Assembly (NCBI GenBank): GCA_934317215.1
Contig: CAKREH010000003.1
Span: 62,001-126,000, forward strand
DNA length: 64,000 bases
Direction: 5' to 3'
From: an uncultured Roseburia sp.
Lineage (GTDB): Bacteria > Bacillota > Clostridia > Lachnospirales > Lachnospiraceae
The position numbers were made by a program, and so were the translations under genes. This document shows positions 40,633 to 48,850 of the stretch, one piece after another (the stretch's first letter is position 1; every line of letters starts with the position of its first letter). The notes beneath the pieces are model-generated. The model made no database searches. It saw only the letters and a list, made by a program, of their open reading frames with translations, and was not told the origin of the DNA.

Positions 40633-40815
40633 ATGAAAAAAGTATTTACACCAGACGGAACATTTTTAGGAAGAGCGTTAAAAATTGAAACCACTGAGTT
40701 AGGCGTTGAGATGACAGCGCCGGGCGATTTTCCGGGGATGATCGAGAAAAACACTATCTATCTTGGCGGCTCTATCGTTTATGAAGATGAAAACCGTGTG
40801 TATATAAAATATTAG
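40633..40815 (+). CDS. Small hypothetical protein, 60 aa
   Basis: MKKVFTPDGTFLGRALKIET, a compact beta-barrel-like pattern ending RVYIKY. ATG follows GGGAGGCGTAAAC. Its UAG stop is the first part of ribozyme 1. Confidence 0.6.
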   Translation: MKKVFTPDGTFLGRALKIETTELGVEMTAPGDFPGMIEKNTIYLGGSIVYEDENRVYIKY

Positions 40816-40878
40816 CCGAAACGCCCGCCAGGGCGTCAGCCGCGGGATGGTCTCCCGGCTCTGATGAGGCAGACTAGG
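40814..40878 (+). ncRNA. Type II hammerhead ribozyme 1
   Basis: In order: AGCC (stem II 5' strand), GAAA core, stem III CGCCC-GCCA-GGGCG, cleavage triplet GTC (predicted cut after C40837), stem I AGCCG/CGGCT, core CTGATGA, then GGC (stem II 3' strand). All invariant bases of the hammerhead core are present in the circularly permuted order of the open-stem-II form. Confidence 0.9.
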
Positions 40879-40888
40879 AAGGGAAAAC

Positions 40889-41071
40889 ATGGAAGATTTA
40901 TACCAGATCAAGGACATTATAAAAGAAAATAAAGACGGCGATTTTCTCGCCATCTGCGAAAGTGGTAACTATTACGAATGCAAATTCGTTGCAAAATTCC
41001 GGGCAATGTTTTTTGCAATGCCGGAATCGGAAAAGATCTTAGGCTACACAAAAATCATTGGAAGAATTTAG
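40889..41071 (+). CDS. Small hypothetical protein, 60 aa
   Basis: MEDLYQIKDIIKENKDGDFL, later ECKFVAKFRAMFFAMPESEK. ATG follows AGGAAGGGAAAAC. Lies between two ribozymes; stop UAG overlaps ribozyme 2. Confidence 0.6.
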   Translation: MEDLYQIKDIIKENKDGDFLAICESGNYYECKFVAKFRAMFFAMPESEKILGYTKIIGRI

Positions 41072-41130
41072 TCGAAACCGCCCGCCCGGCGGTCTGGTGT
41101 AGGGTTGCAACCTTGCCACTGACGAGATAA
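41069..41130 (+). ncRNA. Type II hammerhead ribozyme 2
   Basis: GTC (stem II), GAAA, stem III CCGCC/GGCGG, cleavage GTC (predicted cut after C41094), stem I with TGG and AGG pairing CCT and CCA, core CTGACGA, then GAT. N7 is C here and T in the other two copies, which the consensus allows. Confidence 0.87.
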
Positions 41131-41153
41131 GCACACATAAAGGAGGTTTTCAC

Positions 41154-41381
41154 ATGATTATCAAAGCAAGTGATATAAAAATAGGCACACAATTAGCAGA
41201 GTCAGACGGCTTTCTGTTTGATGTTGTAGAAATCGTCAAAGAGACAGAGAAAACAATAACGGTTCGTCTCTGCTCCGACTTTTCGAGTTTTCCGGCACAC
41301 TGGAGGACAAAGAAAGACGGGACACCGGGCGGAGTTATTAAGACTTTTAGAAAATCAACTAAGTTATACGGCGTCAATTAG
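41154..41381 (+). CDS. Small hypothetical protein, 75 aa
   Basis: MIIKASDIKIGTQLAESDGF, beta-rich with SFPAHWRTKKDGTPGGV. ATG follows AAAGGAGGTTTTCAC. Between ribozymes 2 and 3. Confidence 0.6.
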   Translation: MIIKASDIKIGTQLAESDGFLFDVVEIVKETEKTITVRLCSDFSSFPAHWRTKKDGTPGGVIKTFRKSTKLYGVN

Positions 41382-41440
41382 TCGAAACGGTGGAACTTCC
41401 ACCGTCTGCAGGAACTGCCCCACCTGCACTGATGAGACAG
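41379..41440 (+). ncRNA. Type II hammerhead ribozyme 3
   Basis: GTC, GAAA, stem III CGGTGG-AACTT-CCACCG, cleavage GTC (predicted cut after C41406), stem I TGCAGG/CCTGCA, core CTGATGA, GAC. The stem sequences differ from the other two copies while the core is kept, so pairing has been conserved by selection. Confidence 0.92.
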
Positions 41441-41468
41441 GGCGCACAATGAAAGGAGAGAAAAGGAC

Positions 41469-41654
41469 ATGATGAAAGAAATTTATGCAATCTGCAACAG
41501 TAAGAAAGTACACATAGGAACAGTTAAATATTTTTCTGACAATGGCGAAGAATTTTTCTTAATAGAAAGTCCTTACAGATTTTCGCAAGTATGTTACAAA
41601 GAAGATTTAGAAAGTACATTAAAAGAAATGAACCCAAGCTACAAGATAGCATAG
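41469..41654 (+). CDS. Small hypothetical protein, 61 aa
   Basis: MMKEIYAICNSKKVHIGTVK, then a Cys-containing helix. GGAGAGAAAAGGAC precedes the first ATG. Last gene of the ribozyme operon. Confidence 0.55.
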   Translation: MMKEIYAICNSKKVHIGTVKYFSDNGEEFFLIESPYRFSQVCYKEDLESTLKEMNPSYKIA

Positions 41655-41671
41655 GTAAGCGGCGGCATTTA

Positions 41672-41696
41672 CCGGGGTTCGACCCCCCGGCTTTTT
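41672..41696 (+). terminator. Terminator of the ribozyme operon
   Basis: CCGGGG-TTCGACC-CCCCGG followed by CTTTTT. Confidence 0.8.
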
Positions 41697-42153
41697 CCAG
41701 TGCCCGGATATATTTCAGCTTGACAAGATACACGCCCGGTCATATAATGCGCTTAAGTGAACGCGTATAAGCCATTTTAAGGCTTGCGCAAGGCTATGCA
41801 GTACTTTTTATATATTCACAGCACGAAACGCCTGTAAACCGTTTTTACGACGTTGCGAACCTGTAAACACTGTGTTTATCTTGCCGTGCTGGTATCCGGC
41901 AGCATGTCAGACAGTGTCGGTCTGCTGATCGCGACGATGCGCATTATCCCGGGAGACCGCCGGAAAGCATCCGGGATGCACCAGGGAAGACACCGGCAGA
42001 CCGCCGGGGTGTGAAAATTCTGATTTCTAATCTCAAAATCGAGTCATTTCCAATGAAGAAAAAATCCAAAAGTTGAAAAATGAGATTTCAACTGTGAAAA
42101 GACAATGTGCACAGTAAAATACTATGCGTCATTTCGCAACTTGTGAATTTTGA
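41697..42153. other. Structured non-coding stretch
   Basis: No gene. The part to about 42015 is GC-richer than the surroundings and full of inverted repeats (ATCCCGG/CCGGGAT, CACCGGC/GCCGGGGTG, GCCTTGCGCAAGGC-like). It could be a structured RNA or a replication or attachment region. The last 130 bases are AT-rich, without clear signals. Confidence 0.5.
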
Positions 42154-42891
42154 CTAATTCGCTCTCTTCTCTTCCTTTGACTCTCGGTCTGTTTCTGCTT
42201 TTTCTGCGATTTTGTCGTTCTTGTTCCCATTCGAAAATCCCTCATTTACTTTCTGGTTACGTGACTTGTAATTTACAATCTTTACATCTGTGTTCAATTC
42301 ATCCGGTATCTTCCCGACGATCAACACTGTATGCGGTTGCAGCCTGTCTGTCATTACTTTGAATCCCTCACAAAACTCAATACGCGCTGCCTTTGCCCGC
42401 ACTCTTCCATTTGTACAGGCAGCAATCACACCTCCCTTACCGTACCCGGCAAAGCACAGATCATAATTGTCTTTGTCCGGGATGCCTACGGACGGTATAA
42501 CACGGATCCCGTTCAGAAGCATGTAATGTGCAAGTGCATGATTCCGGTACACATTATATAGATTCAAAGCAAACGGCATACCACAATCACCGGTAGCAAT
42601 ACTGAAATCCGGCATACAGACCGAGTGGAAACACTTCAAGTGCTCTAGGTATTTATCCGGGTTATTCCACAGCCTTTGAAACTTTGAATCGTCAATATAG
42701 AAATTTACATTCAATTTTCTATGCCCTTTTATCTTTTGCGAAAAGCTCTCTCCAAAATCTATGGAGTCCTCCGGCAGATAATCCAAACTACATGCCGGGA
42801 CAATCGGGATCTGATATTTTTCATCAAGCTCCGCGCCATAGATCATATATTCTTTCATGACATCAAAAGATGTATGGCATCCGTTATACAA
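42154..42891 (-). CDS. DUF4417 protein
   Basis: 245 residues. Matches by eye the DUF4417 pattern (CSLDYLPEDSIDFGESF, KFQRLWNNPDKYLEHLKCF, VYRNHALAHYMLLNGIRVIP, GYGKGGVIAACTNGR), a family of unknown function common in phages and plasmids. Start is TTG at 42889-42891 with AGGTGATGTGA before it. The C-terminal 50 residues are charged and probably disordered. Confidence 0.75.
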   Translation of the reverse strand: MYNGCHTSFDVMKEYMIYGAELDEKYQIPIVPACSLDYLPEDSIDFGESFSQKIKGHRKLNVNFYIDDSKFQRLWNNPDKYLEHLKCFHSVCMPDFSIATGDCGMPFALNLYNVYRNHALAHYMLLNGIRVIPSVGIPDKDNYDLCFAGYGKGGVIAACTNGRVRAKAARIEFCEGFKVMTDRLQPHTVLIVGKIPDELNTDVKIVNYKSRNQKVNEGFSNGNKNDKIAEKAETDRESKEEKRAN

Positions 42892-43070
42892 TCACATCAC
42901 CTCATATATATTAATTCAAACTTCCCATCTTTCGTAATTTGCAATTAAAATTATGACATCATAATTATATAACAAATCATATTTTTGCGCAAAAAAATAA
43001 ACCGGCTCATGGTCGATTTATCCTTAGTAGCACTTGTGCAGAATCTCCTTTCCTGCCTAAGTAAAATATG

Positions 43071-43096
43071 TTTGATTACCTTTTTGATTACCTTTT
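43071..43096. repeat. Direct repeats just inside the tRNA-Thr
   Basis: TTTGATTACCTTT twice, 12 bp apart. Short direct repeats like these near an attachment site are typical arm-type binding sites of tyrosine integrases. Confidence 0.5.
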
Positions 43097-43140
43097 GAAT
43101 ACCCAGTCTCTGAAAGTCTCATATTTCAAGGATTTTTTAA

Positions 43141-43213
43141 AGCTGCTGACGGGAATCGGACCCGTGACCTCCGCACTACCAATGCGACGCTCTACCGACT
43201 GAGCCACAGCAGC
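43141..43213 (-). tRNA. tRNA-Thr (anticodon GGT)
   Basis: Acceptor GCTGCTG/CAGCAGC, anticodon arm TCGCA-TTGGTAG-TGCGG, T-loop TCCGATT. Complete. Its 3' end faces the prophage, the usual arrangement when a phage integrates into a tRNA 3' end. Confidence 0.93.
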
Positions 43214-43369
43214 ATCGTGTTATCTCAACACCTGTATTACTATACAACAGGATCATTTAATTGTCAAGCATAAAATTCAAGAAATTTTTCAAATTTTTCA
43301 AAATATTTATACTTATCCAACATTTCTGGTGAATCGAAATAACTTTAACCACCTTATAACAATAAAATG

Positions 43370-43412
43370 AACACCCCGGATGTGTATTCAGTACACATCC
43401 GGGGTGTTGTTC
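43370..43412 (-). terminator. Terminator after the PIN-like gene
   Basis: AACACCCCGGATGTG/CACATCCGGGGTGTT, 15 perfect pairs, followed on the minus strand by CATTTTATTG. Confidence 0.8.
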
Positions 43413-43492
43413 TTCGGGTCTTCTGGCTGCTAAATGTTTCGCCACCACATCCATTATGTTCTTCCCGTTTTATTTCAATCAGCCTCTCCTTT

Positions 43493-44572
43493 TTACATCC
43501 GATTCATAATCTTGATGTGTGACTTAAAAAGAGAATAATATTTCATTCCCTTATCTTTGCCATAATGCCCCTGCAATGCGGCTCTTAATGAGTTAAGATT
43601 TTTTCTCTTTGTATTTGCCTTATACAAAAACGAAGAAAAATCTTCCGGACAGTCCAGTTTCGGATCACTGTAAGCAAATACCGTCTGGCAGTAAACATCA
43701 AACTTCTCTTCCTCACTGATTGCAGTCTGGTTCACACGGCATATTGCATACGCAGCACTGTTTTTCGCCTCCTGATAAAGTTCTTTTCCAATCTCTTCCC
43801 CAAAGAACAGTACCAGTGCATTGTGAAAATCTGCAAGACGCTCCTTGCGGATGCAGGTAAGGAGGCTGCGGATGACCTCATCCTGTGTCCCCGAAATCTG
43901 TGTCTTTTCGGTTTTTTCCCTGTGCAGATCTGTAAATGGCAGTTCCTGATCAGCATCTACCGTCTCATCAGGTCTCATGATTTCATCTGGTATCTCCATC
44001 TGAATTTCCCCTGATTCTGACTGTTCTTCTGCTCCTGCAGTTTTTTCCAGCCGTGCAGTCTCTTCTCTTTTTACAGTTTCCGTCTGCTCTGAGGATTCGT
44101 CTGACTCTGCTGCTTCATCTGCTAAAATTCCAGCCACATTTCCATCGGCTTTTTTCTCCGGTTCAAAGACAATTTCTTTTTCTCCATTCGTCTTTGCCTT
44201 CTGCTGCAGTCTGCGGCTTAATTCCTTTCCGCTCAAACGCTGTACCGGCATGTTACGCTGTTTCCAATAGCGTATTGCCGCATCAAATCCAGTATCATTT
44301 GAGACAATCACATAACTGTTTTCCTGATTCTCACATAACAGATACCCAAGCTGTGTGACAAGCTGGAAATCAAGCGCATTGCTTCCCTCAAAACATTTTA
44401 CAAATTCAGCTTCTTTCTCCGTCTCCTTTAATAACCTCACATTTTCATAATTCATATGCGGACTTTTCTGCGTATAAAATACGATTACTTCCTCATCAGG
44501 CTGTGAAGCTACCAATAACGGCACCCATATATCTCCTACGTTCTCACTGTCAACCAAATATATTCTTTTCAT
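43493..44572 (-). CDS. PIN/NYN-like domain protein
   Basis: 359 residues. Residues 1-125 look like a PIN-like/NYN nuclease fold (MKRIYLVDSENVGDIWVPLL with acidic and Asn residues, YVIVSNDTGFDAAIRYW). A long acidic, low-complexity linker (about 140-235, Glu/Thr-rich) leads to a helical C-terminal domain (IRSLLTCIRKERLADFHNAL). Possibly an RNase; substrate unknown. First chromosomal gene beyond the tRNA. Confidence 0.65.
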   Translation of the reverse strand: MKRIYLVDSENVGDIWVPLLVASQPDEEVIVFYTQKSPHMNYENVRLLKETEKEAEFVKCFEGSNALDFQLVTQLGYLLCENQENSYVIVSNDTGFDAAIRYWKQRNMPVQRLSGKELSRRLQQKAKTNGEKEIVFEPEKKADGNVAGILADEAAESDESSEQTETVKREETARLEKTAGAEEQSESGEIQMEIPDEIMRPDETVDADQELPFTDLHREKTEKTQISGTQDEVIRSLLTCIRKERLADFHNALVLFFGEEIGKELYQEAKNSAAYAICRVNQTAISEEEKFDVYCQTVFAYSDPKLDCPEDFSSFLYKANTKRKNLNSLRAALQGHYGKDKGMKYYSLFKSHIKIMNRM

Positions 44573-44637
44573 CTGATCACCGGCTGATTGAAACGTTTTT
44601 ATTATAGCATAAGACAGAATAAAGCCTCCACCATTTT

Positions 44638-45942
44638 TTATAAAATATCAATATATTCTCCTGCAAGTGCTTTGTTCATGCTTCGCACAGCACAGAATTT
44701 TCCACACATGGAACAGGTATCCTCATGCTCCGGTTTTCTGCTGTTCCAGATTGCTTTTGCAGTTTCCGGGTCAATCGCACATTCCCACTGTGCATCCCAG
44801 TCTAAGACGCGTCTTGCATCTGCCATCTTATCATCGATCTCCCTCGCACCGCGGACACCCTTTGCAATATCTGCAGCATGTGCTGCAATCTTCGATGCAA
44901 TGATTCCCTGTTTTACATCCTCCACATTCGGAAGTGCCAAATGTTCTGCCGGTGTGACATAGCATAAAAATGCTGCTCCGTTCTGTGCTGCGATCGCTCC
45001 GCCGATTGCGGATGTGATATGGTCATATCCTGGTGCAATATCAGTAACAAGCGGTCCTAACACATAAAACGGTGCACCCATGCAGATAGTCTGCTGAATC
45101 TTCATATTTGCTGCAATCTGATCCATCGGCATATGTCCCGGTCCTTCTACCATAACCTGTACATCTTTCTCCCATGCACGTTTTGTCAGCTCTCCAAGTC
45201 TTACTAACTCTTCGATCTGGCACACATCGGAGGCATCCGCAAGACATCCCGGACGGCAGGCATCTCCAAGTGAAATGGTAACATCATGCTCACGACAGAT
45301 TTCAAGGATTTCATCATAGTATTCATAAAACGGATTTTCCTCCCCCGTCATGCACATCCATGCAAATACAAGGGAACCTCCGCGGGAAACGATGTTCATT
45401 TTACGCTTATGTTTTCTGATCTGCTCGATTGCTTTTCTTGTAATTCCGCAGTGCAGTGTCACAAAATCCACGCCATCTTCCGCATGCAGACGCACCACAT
45501 CAATAAAATCTTTTGCAGTCAGTGTCGCAAGATCTCTCTGGTAATGAATCACAGAATCATAGATTGGCACAGTACCGATCATTGCCGGACATTCTGCGGT
45601 CAGTTTTCTGCGGAATGGAATGGTATTGCCGTGTGAGGATAAATCCATGATGGCATGTGCTCCCATATTGACAGCTGCCATCACTTTCTCCATCTCCACA
45701 TCATAATCCTTGCAGTCTCTCGATACACCAAGGTTGACATTGATTTTTGTGCGTAACATCGAGCCGACACCCTCCGGATCAATGCAGGTGTGATGTTTGT
45801 TGGCGCAGATTGCTACTTTTCCCTCTGCTACAAGCGGCATCAGTTCTTCTGCGGTCATGCGCTCTTTTTTCGCTACGATCTCTAATTCTTTTGTCACAAT
45901 GCCTCTGCGTGCGGCATCCATCTGTGTGGTATACTGTTCCAT
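44638..45942 (-). CDS. thiC: Phosphomethylpyrimidine synthase ThiC
   Basis: 434 residues from the ATG after AAAGGAGAAAAACGT. Radical-SAM enzyme that converts aminoimidazole ribotide into the HMP phosphate half of thiamine. Diagnostic parts: MLRTKINVNLGVSRD, ARRKLTAECPAMIGTVPIYD region, MVEGPGHMPMDQIAANM, and the C-terminal cluster motif CSMCGKFC (here CX2CX3C, the clostridial form). A TPP riboswitch precedes it and a promoter lies upstream of that, so it is shut off by thiamine diphosphate. Confidence 0.97.
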   Translation of the reverse strand: MEQYTTQMDAARRGIVTKELEIVAKKERMTAEELMPLVAEGKVAICANKHHTCIDPEGVGSMLRTKINVNLGVSRDCKDYDVEMEKVMAAVNMGAHAIMDLSSHGNTIPFRRKLTAECPAMIGTVPIYDSVIHYQRDLATLTAKDFIDVVRLHAEDGVDFVTLHCGITRKAIEQIRKHKRKMNIVSRGGSLVFAWMCMTGEENPFYEYYDEILEICREHDVTISLGDACRPGCLADASDVCQIEELVRLGELTKRAWEKDVQVMVEGPGHMPMDQIAANMKIQQTICMGAPFYVLGPLVTDIAPGYDHITSAIGGAIAAQNGAAFLCYVTPAEHLALPNVEDVKQGIIASKIAAHAADIAKGVRGAREIDDKMADARRVLDWDAQWECAIDPETAKAIWNSRKPEHEDTCSMCGKFCAVRSMNKALAGEYIDIL

Positions 45943-46063
45943 ACGTTTTTCTCCTTTTTCGCATGGGGGACTGCCTGAGGCTCCGTTTACCAGACAGTAG
46001 TTCAAAGTTTAGCAAATGGATTCTCTACGTCAAACAGAACTCTTTGGCAAACAAATTCTCCAC

Positions 46064-46100
46064 GTAAAAAAATCTCCTGCCGCAAGTGCGACAGGAGATA
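46064..46100 (-). terminator. Terminator of the TPP riboswitch
   Basis: TCTCCTGTCGCA-CTT-GCGGCAGGAGA followed by seven T on the minus strand, between the aptamer and thiC. It is the expression platform. Confidence 0.9.
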
Positions 46101-46107
46101 ACATCTT

Positions 46108-46222
46108 CCCAATACGCTCCCTACGACAGTATTAACTGACAGGTTCAAAGAGTCAGGTTTTAACCTTCTCAACTGCAATCCTACCGGGTATTCTCCCGGA
46201 CATGCAGTCCCTCTGCGTTGTT
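46108..46222 (-). promoter_or_regulatory. TPP riboswitch (thi box)
   Basis: Contains the conserved CTTTGAACCTG and CGTAGGGAG segments and GTTGAGAAGGTTAAAACCTGAC-type helix (written in parts: AGTTGAGA, CCTGACTCTTTGAACC, GTCGTAGGGAGCG). It controls thiC through the following terminator. Confidence 0.95.
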
Positions 46223-46248
46223 TTCTATTAACTTTTATCGACTCGTTC

Positions 46249-46277
46249 AGTCTATCCTAATCTATGGTAGTTGTCAA
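46249..46277 (-). promoter_or_regulatory. thiC promoter
   Basis: TTGACA at 46272-46277, 17-bp spacer, TAGACT at 46249-46254, minus strand, ending about 30 bp before the riboswitch. Confidence 0.8.
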
Positions 46278-46838
46278 CGCTTTTACGCTTTGCTCGTGTT
46301 AAAGTACAGTTTTACCCGCTGCTGTTCACACTTACAGTGTGACCAGCAACGATTACAGCCCATGAAAAGTGCCTCTTCGAGGCAGGGGCTGTAATCTCAC
46401 AATAATATACACTACGGCGCATAGCTTGACAGCAAGGTGTCAATCAAAAAAACCAAAGAACCACCTTTTAACATCCAGTCTCTATAAAGGACAAAGAGTC
46501 GCCTGCGACTCTTTCGCGCTCGAGCGGTGCTGTTTACAGCTAACTTCTACTCCGCGAGATGCGCATCCCGCCCGGAGGGCTTTTTAATTCATAGGACGTA
46601 CTTTCCTATGAATCAAAAAAGACAGCCATTTGCTGTCTTTTTTAGGAGAAGGTATTTTTACTATGGGGTATAGCAAAAACTATATATAATGTATTGGGGG
46701 GTTTTTACAGTGATTATAATAGCATGATTTTCTCAATAAGTGTTCACAAATGTTACAATTTTCTAATTTATTTTTTATGCATTATGCACAAATATTTTTC
46801 GTGACAATCCACAAAAACAACGGTGAATCTTCTACATT
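46278..46838. other. Intergenic stretch with several hairpins
   Basis: No gene. A long hairpin GATTACAGCC.../GGCTGTAATC with inner GCCTC/GAGGC (46351-46396) looks like a mobile palindromic repeat. GAGTCGC/GCGACTC and CGCTCGAGCG lie near 46497-46535. GCCC/GGGC with TTTTT ends near 46585 and ATTCATAGGA/TCCTATGAAT spans 46586-46613. Confidence 0.6.
46615..46643 (-). terminator. Bidirectional terminator after sigH
   Basis: AAAAAAGACAGC-5-GCTGTCTTTTTT. Downstream of the sigH stop on the minus strand. Confidence 0.85.
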
Positions 46839-47474
46839 TTACCTATTTTCTGATTCACAAAACGAATCTTTCATCTCCCGGATTTTTGCTTTGATACGGG
46901 AGAGCGCATTATCAATGGATTTGGGTGATTTTCCCATTTTTTCCGCAATCTGCTGATAATGAAATCCCGCCAGATACTGGTCTAATACTTCCCTCTCCAT
47001 CCTGCTTAAATGCGCCCTGAGCTTCTCCCAGAACTGTGCCACACTTTCCTGATCAATCATCATCTGTTCCGGATTTCCGATTCCGTCCATTGTCAGCGTT
47101 TCCGCCAGTGGATATCCATTCTCACTGCTTTCTGAATAGAAAGAAACATAGGAATTGAGCGGCGCGTGTTTTTTCCGGTTCGACGCCTCAACTGCCTTGT
47201 ACAGCTGCCTCGTAATACATAATTCTGCGAAATGAAAAAAAGATGTCTCTTTTGCGTCATCGTAATCCCTGATTGCCTTAAACAGACCGATCATTCCCTC
47301 CTGGATCAGGTCATCGGTATCCCCACCGATCAGAAATACTGCATTTGCCTTTTTGCGGACCAACGGCTTATATTTATCCAAAATATAATCCATGATCTTT
47401 CCGTCTGCATCGCCGCTGTTTTTTAATGCCGCGATCAGCTGTTCGTCTGTCAAATCCTGATATGACTCTAACAT
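46839..47474 (-). CDS. sigH: Sporulation sigma factor SigH (Spo0H)
   Basis: 211 residues from the ATG after GGGAGGAAC. Sigma-70 region 2 (YKPLVRKKANAVFLIGGD, DDLIQEGMIGLFKAIRDYD, ELCITRQLYKAVEASNRKKH) and region 4 (MEREVLDQYLAGFHYQQIAE, KSPKSIDNALSRIKAKI) match SigH, which starts the sporulation cascade and early stationary-phase genes. It is last in the cysE-cysS-mrnC-rlmB-sigH run, an order common in clostridia and bacilli. A longer in-frame start would read through the tandem repeat and is rejected. Confidence 0.92.
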   Translation of the reverse strand: MLESYQDLTDEQLIAALKNSGDADGKIMDYILDKYKPLVRKKANAVFLIGGDTDDLIQEGMIGLFKAIRDYDDAKETSFFHFAELCITRQLYKAVEASNRKKHAPLNSYVSFYSESSENGYPLAETLTMDGIGNPEQMMIDQESVAQFWEKLRAHLSRMEREVLDQYLAGFHYQQIAEKMGKSPKSIDNALSRIKAKIREMKDSFCESENR

Positions 47475-47520
47475 GTTCCTCCCAAGACTCCTGATACAAT
47501 ATCTATCACTATGATATCTT

Positions 47521-47652
47521 CTATCGCTGCGGTGTTTTCTACCGCTGTGGTGTTCTCTACCGCTGCGGTGTTTTCTATCGCTGTGGTGTTTTCTATCGCT
47601 GTGGTGTTTTCTACCGCTGCGGTGTTTTCTACCGCTGCGGTGTTTTCTACCG
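47521..47652. repeat. 18-bp tandem repeat between rlmB and sigH
   Basis: About seven copies of CTACCGCTGCGGTGTTTT with C/T and A/G variants. Each unit contains a small palindrome (ACCGCTGCGGT). The array starts at the last codons of rlmB and ends about 45 bp before the sigH start. Confidence 0.9.
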
Positions 47653-48387
47653 CATGCGCTGTCTGACGATCTCATAGGCAAGCACACCTGCTGCCACCGA
47701 TGCATTCAGCGAATCAATGTCCCCTTTCATCGGAATGGATGCGACAAAATCACAGTTCTCGCGCACCAGTCTGCCAACACCCTCACCTTCGCTGCCGATT
47801 ACAAGACCGATCGGTCCTTTCAGGTCAAGATCATACATGCAGGTTCCATCCATGTCTGCACAGACAAACCACATTCCTTTGTCCTTTAACTCTTTCATTG
47901 TCGCAGTCAGATTTGTCACCTTCGCAACCGGTGTATAATTGATTGCTCCGGCAGATGTCTTTGCAACTGTAGCAGTCAGCCCAACTGCGCGGCGTTTTGG
48001 AATAATGACACCGTGCGCACCGGCAAGATTTGCCGTACGGATGATGGCACCAAGGTTATGCGGATCTTCGATATTATCCAGAATAAATAAAAATGGAGAC
48101 TCACCTTTTTCCTCTGCCAGTTTTAACATATCCTCCACCTCGGCATACTCATATGCCGCAGCAACTGCGATCACACCCTGGTGTTTTTTTGTCTCAGAAA
48201 GCTGATCTAAGCGCTCTTTTTCCACAAAATGTACGATCGTATCATGTTTTTTTGCCTCTCTGACAATTGTGCGCACCGGACCATCCTGACAGCCGTCTAA
48301 CACAAATAATTTATCAATTGTTTTTCCGGAACGGAATGCCTCTAACACGGCATTGCGTCCCTCTATTTTCAGTTCTTCGAAGCCCAT
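47647..48387 (-). CDS. rlmB: 23S rRNA (guanosine-2'-O)-methyltransferase RlmB
   Basis: 246 residues. SpoU/TrmH family: N-terminal substrate-binding part (IEGRNAVLEAFRSGKTIDKLF) then the trefoil-knot methyltransferase (LDNIEDPHNLGAIIRTANLAG, LVIGSEGEGVGRLVRENCD, IPMKGDIDSLNASVAAGV). Methylates G2251 of 23S rRNA. 12 bp after mrnC. Confidence 0.93.
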   Translation of the reverse strand: MGFEELKIEGRNAVLEAFRSGKTIDKLFVLDGCQDGPVRTIVREAKKHDTIVHFVEKERLDQLSETKKHQGVIAVAAAYEYAEVEDMLKLAEEKGESPFLFILDNIEDPHNLGAIIRTANLAGAHGVIIPKRRAVGLTATVAKTSAGAINYTPVAKVTNLTATMKELKDKGMWFVCADMDGTCMYDLDLKGPIGLVIGSEGEGVGRLVRENCDFVASIPMKGDIDSLNASVAAGVLAYEIVRQRMR

Positions 48388-48399
48388 TACTCTCTCCTT

Positions 48400-48840
48400 T
48401 TACATTTTAAGTGCAAGTTCGTCCACACCGGTCTTTACCAGTTCCACCAGACGTTCAAACTCATCTTTTAAATACAGGTATCCCATCAGCGCCTCAAATC
48501 CGGTTGCTTTCCGGTAATCTGACATCGTGGCATTTTTTGCCATCGTCGGTGACTTTGCATTTCTGCCACGGCGGTATACTTCTGCTTCTTCCTCCGTCAA
48601 CATTGGAAGTATTTTTTCGATCATTTCCGCCTGTGTGTGTGCTTTTACAATCTGGCTTGTCCGCTTGTGAAGTTCCCCCGCTCTTGTGTTTCCTTTTCCG
48701 ACAACGACAGAGCGGATTACCAGATCAAATATCCCATCTCCGATATACGCTAATGTCAGCGGTGAATAAGTCCGGATATCCACCTCACTGATTCCAAACT
48801 GTTCTTTAATATAGGAATCTATCCCTTTCTGCATTGGCAT
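48400..48840 (-). CDS. mrnC: Mini-ribonuclease III MrnC
   Basis: 146 residues of RNase III catalytic fold without a dsRNA-binding domain (SPLTLAYIGDGIFDLVIRS, SDYRKATGFEALMGYLYL with the acidic catalytic residues). It matures 23S rRNA ends. Ten bases after cysS. Confidence 0.93.
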   Translation of the reverse strand: MPMQKGIDSYIKEQFGISEVDIRTYSPLTLAYIGDGIFDLVIRSVVVGKGNTRAGELHKRTSQIVKAHTQAEMIEKILPMLTEEEAEVYRRGRNAKSPTMAKNATMSDYRKATGFEALMGYLYLKDEFERLVELVKTGVDELALKM

Positions 48841-48850
48841 TTCCTCTCTC

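Noticed and set aside
41825..41960. Hammerhead in the structured stretch near CGAAAC
   Set aside because: No CTGANGA partner with matching stems was found nearby.
47512..47655. CRISPR array
   Set aside because: 18-bp units are directly joined with no unique spacers; it is a tandem repeat.
46839..47705. Longer SigH starting inside rlmB (with GRKHRSD repeats)
   Set aside because: It would read through the tandem repeat, whereas the internal ATG has GGGAGGAAC before it and starts at the normal SigH N terminus.
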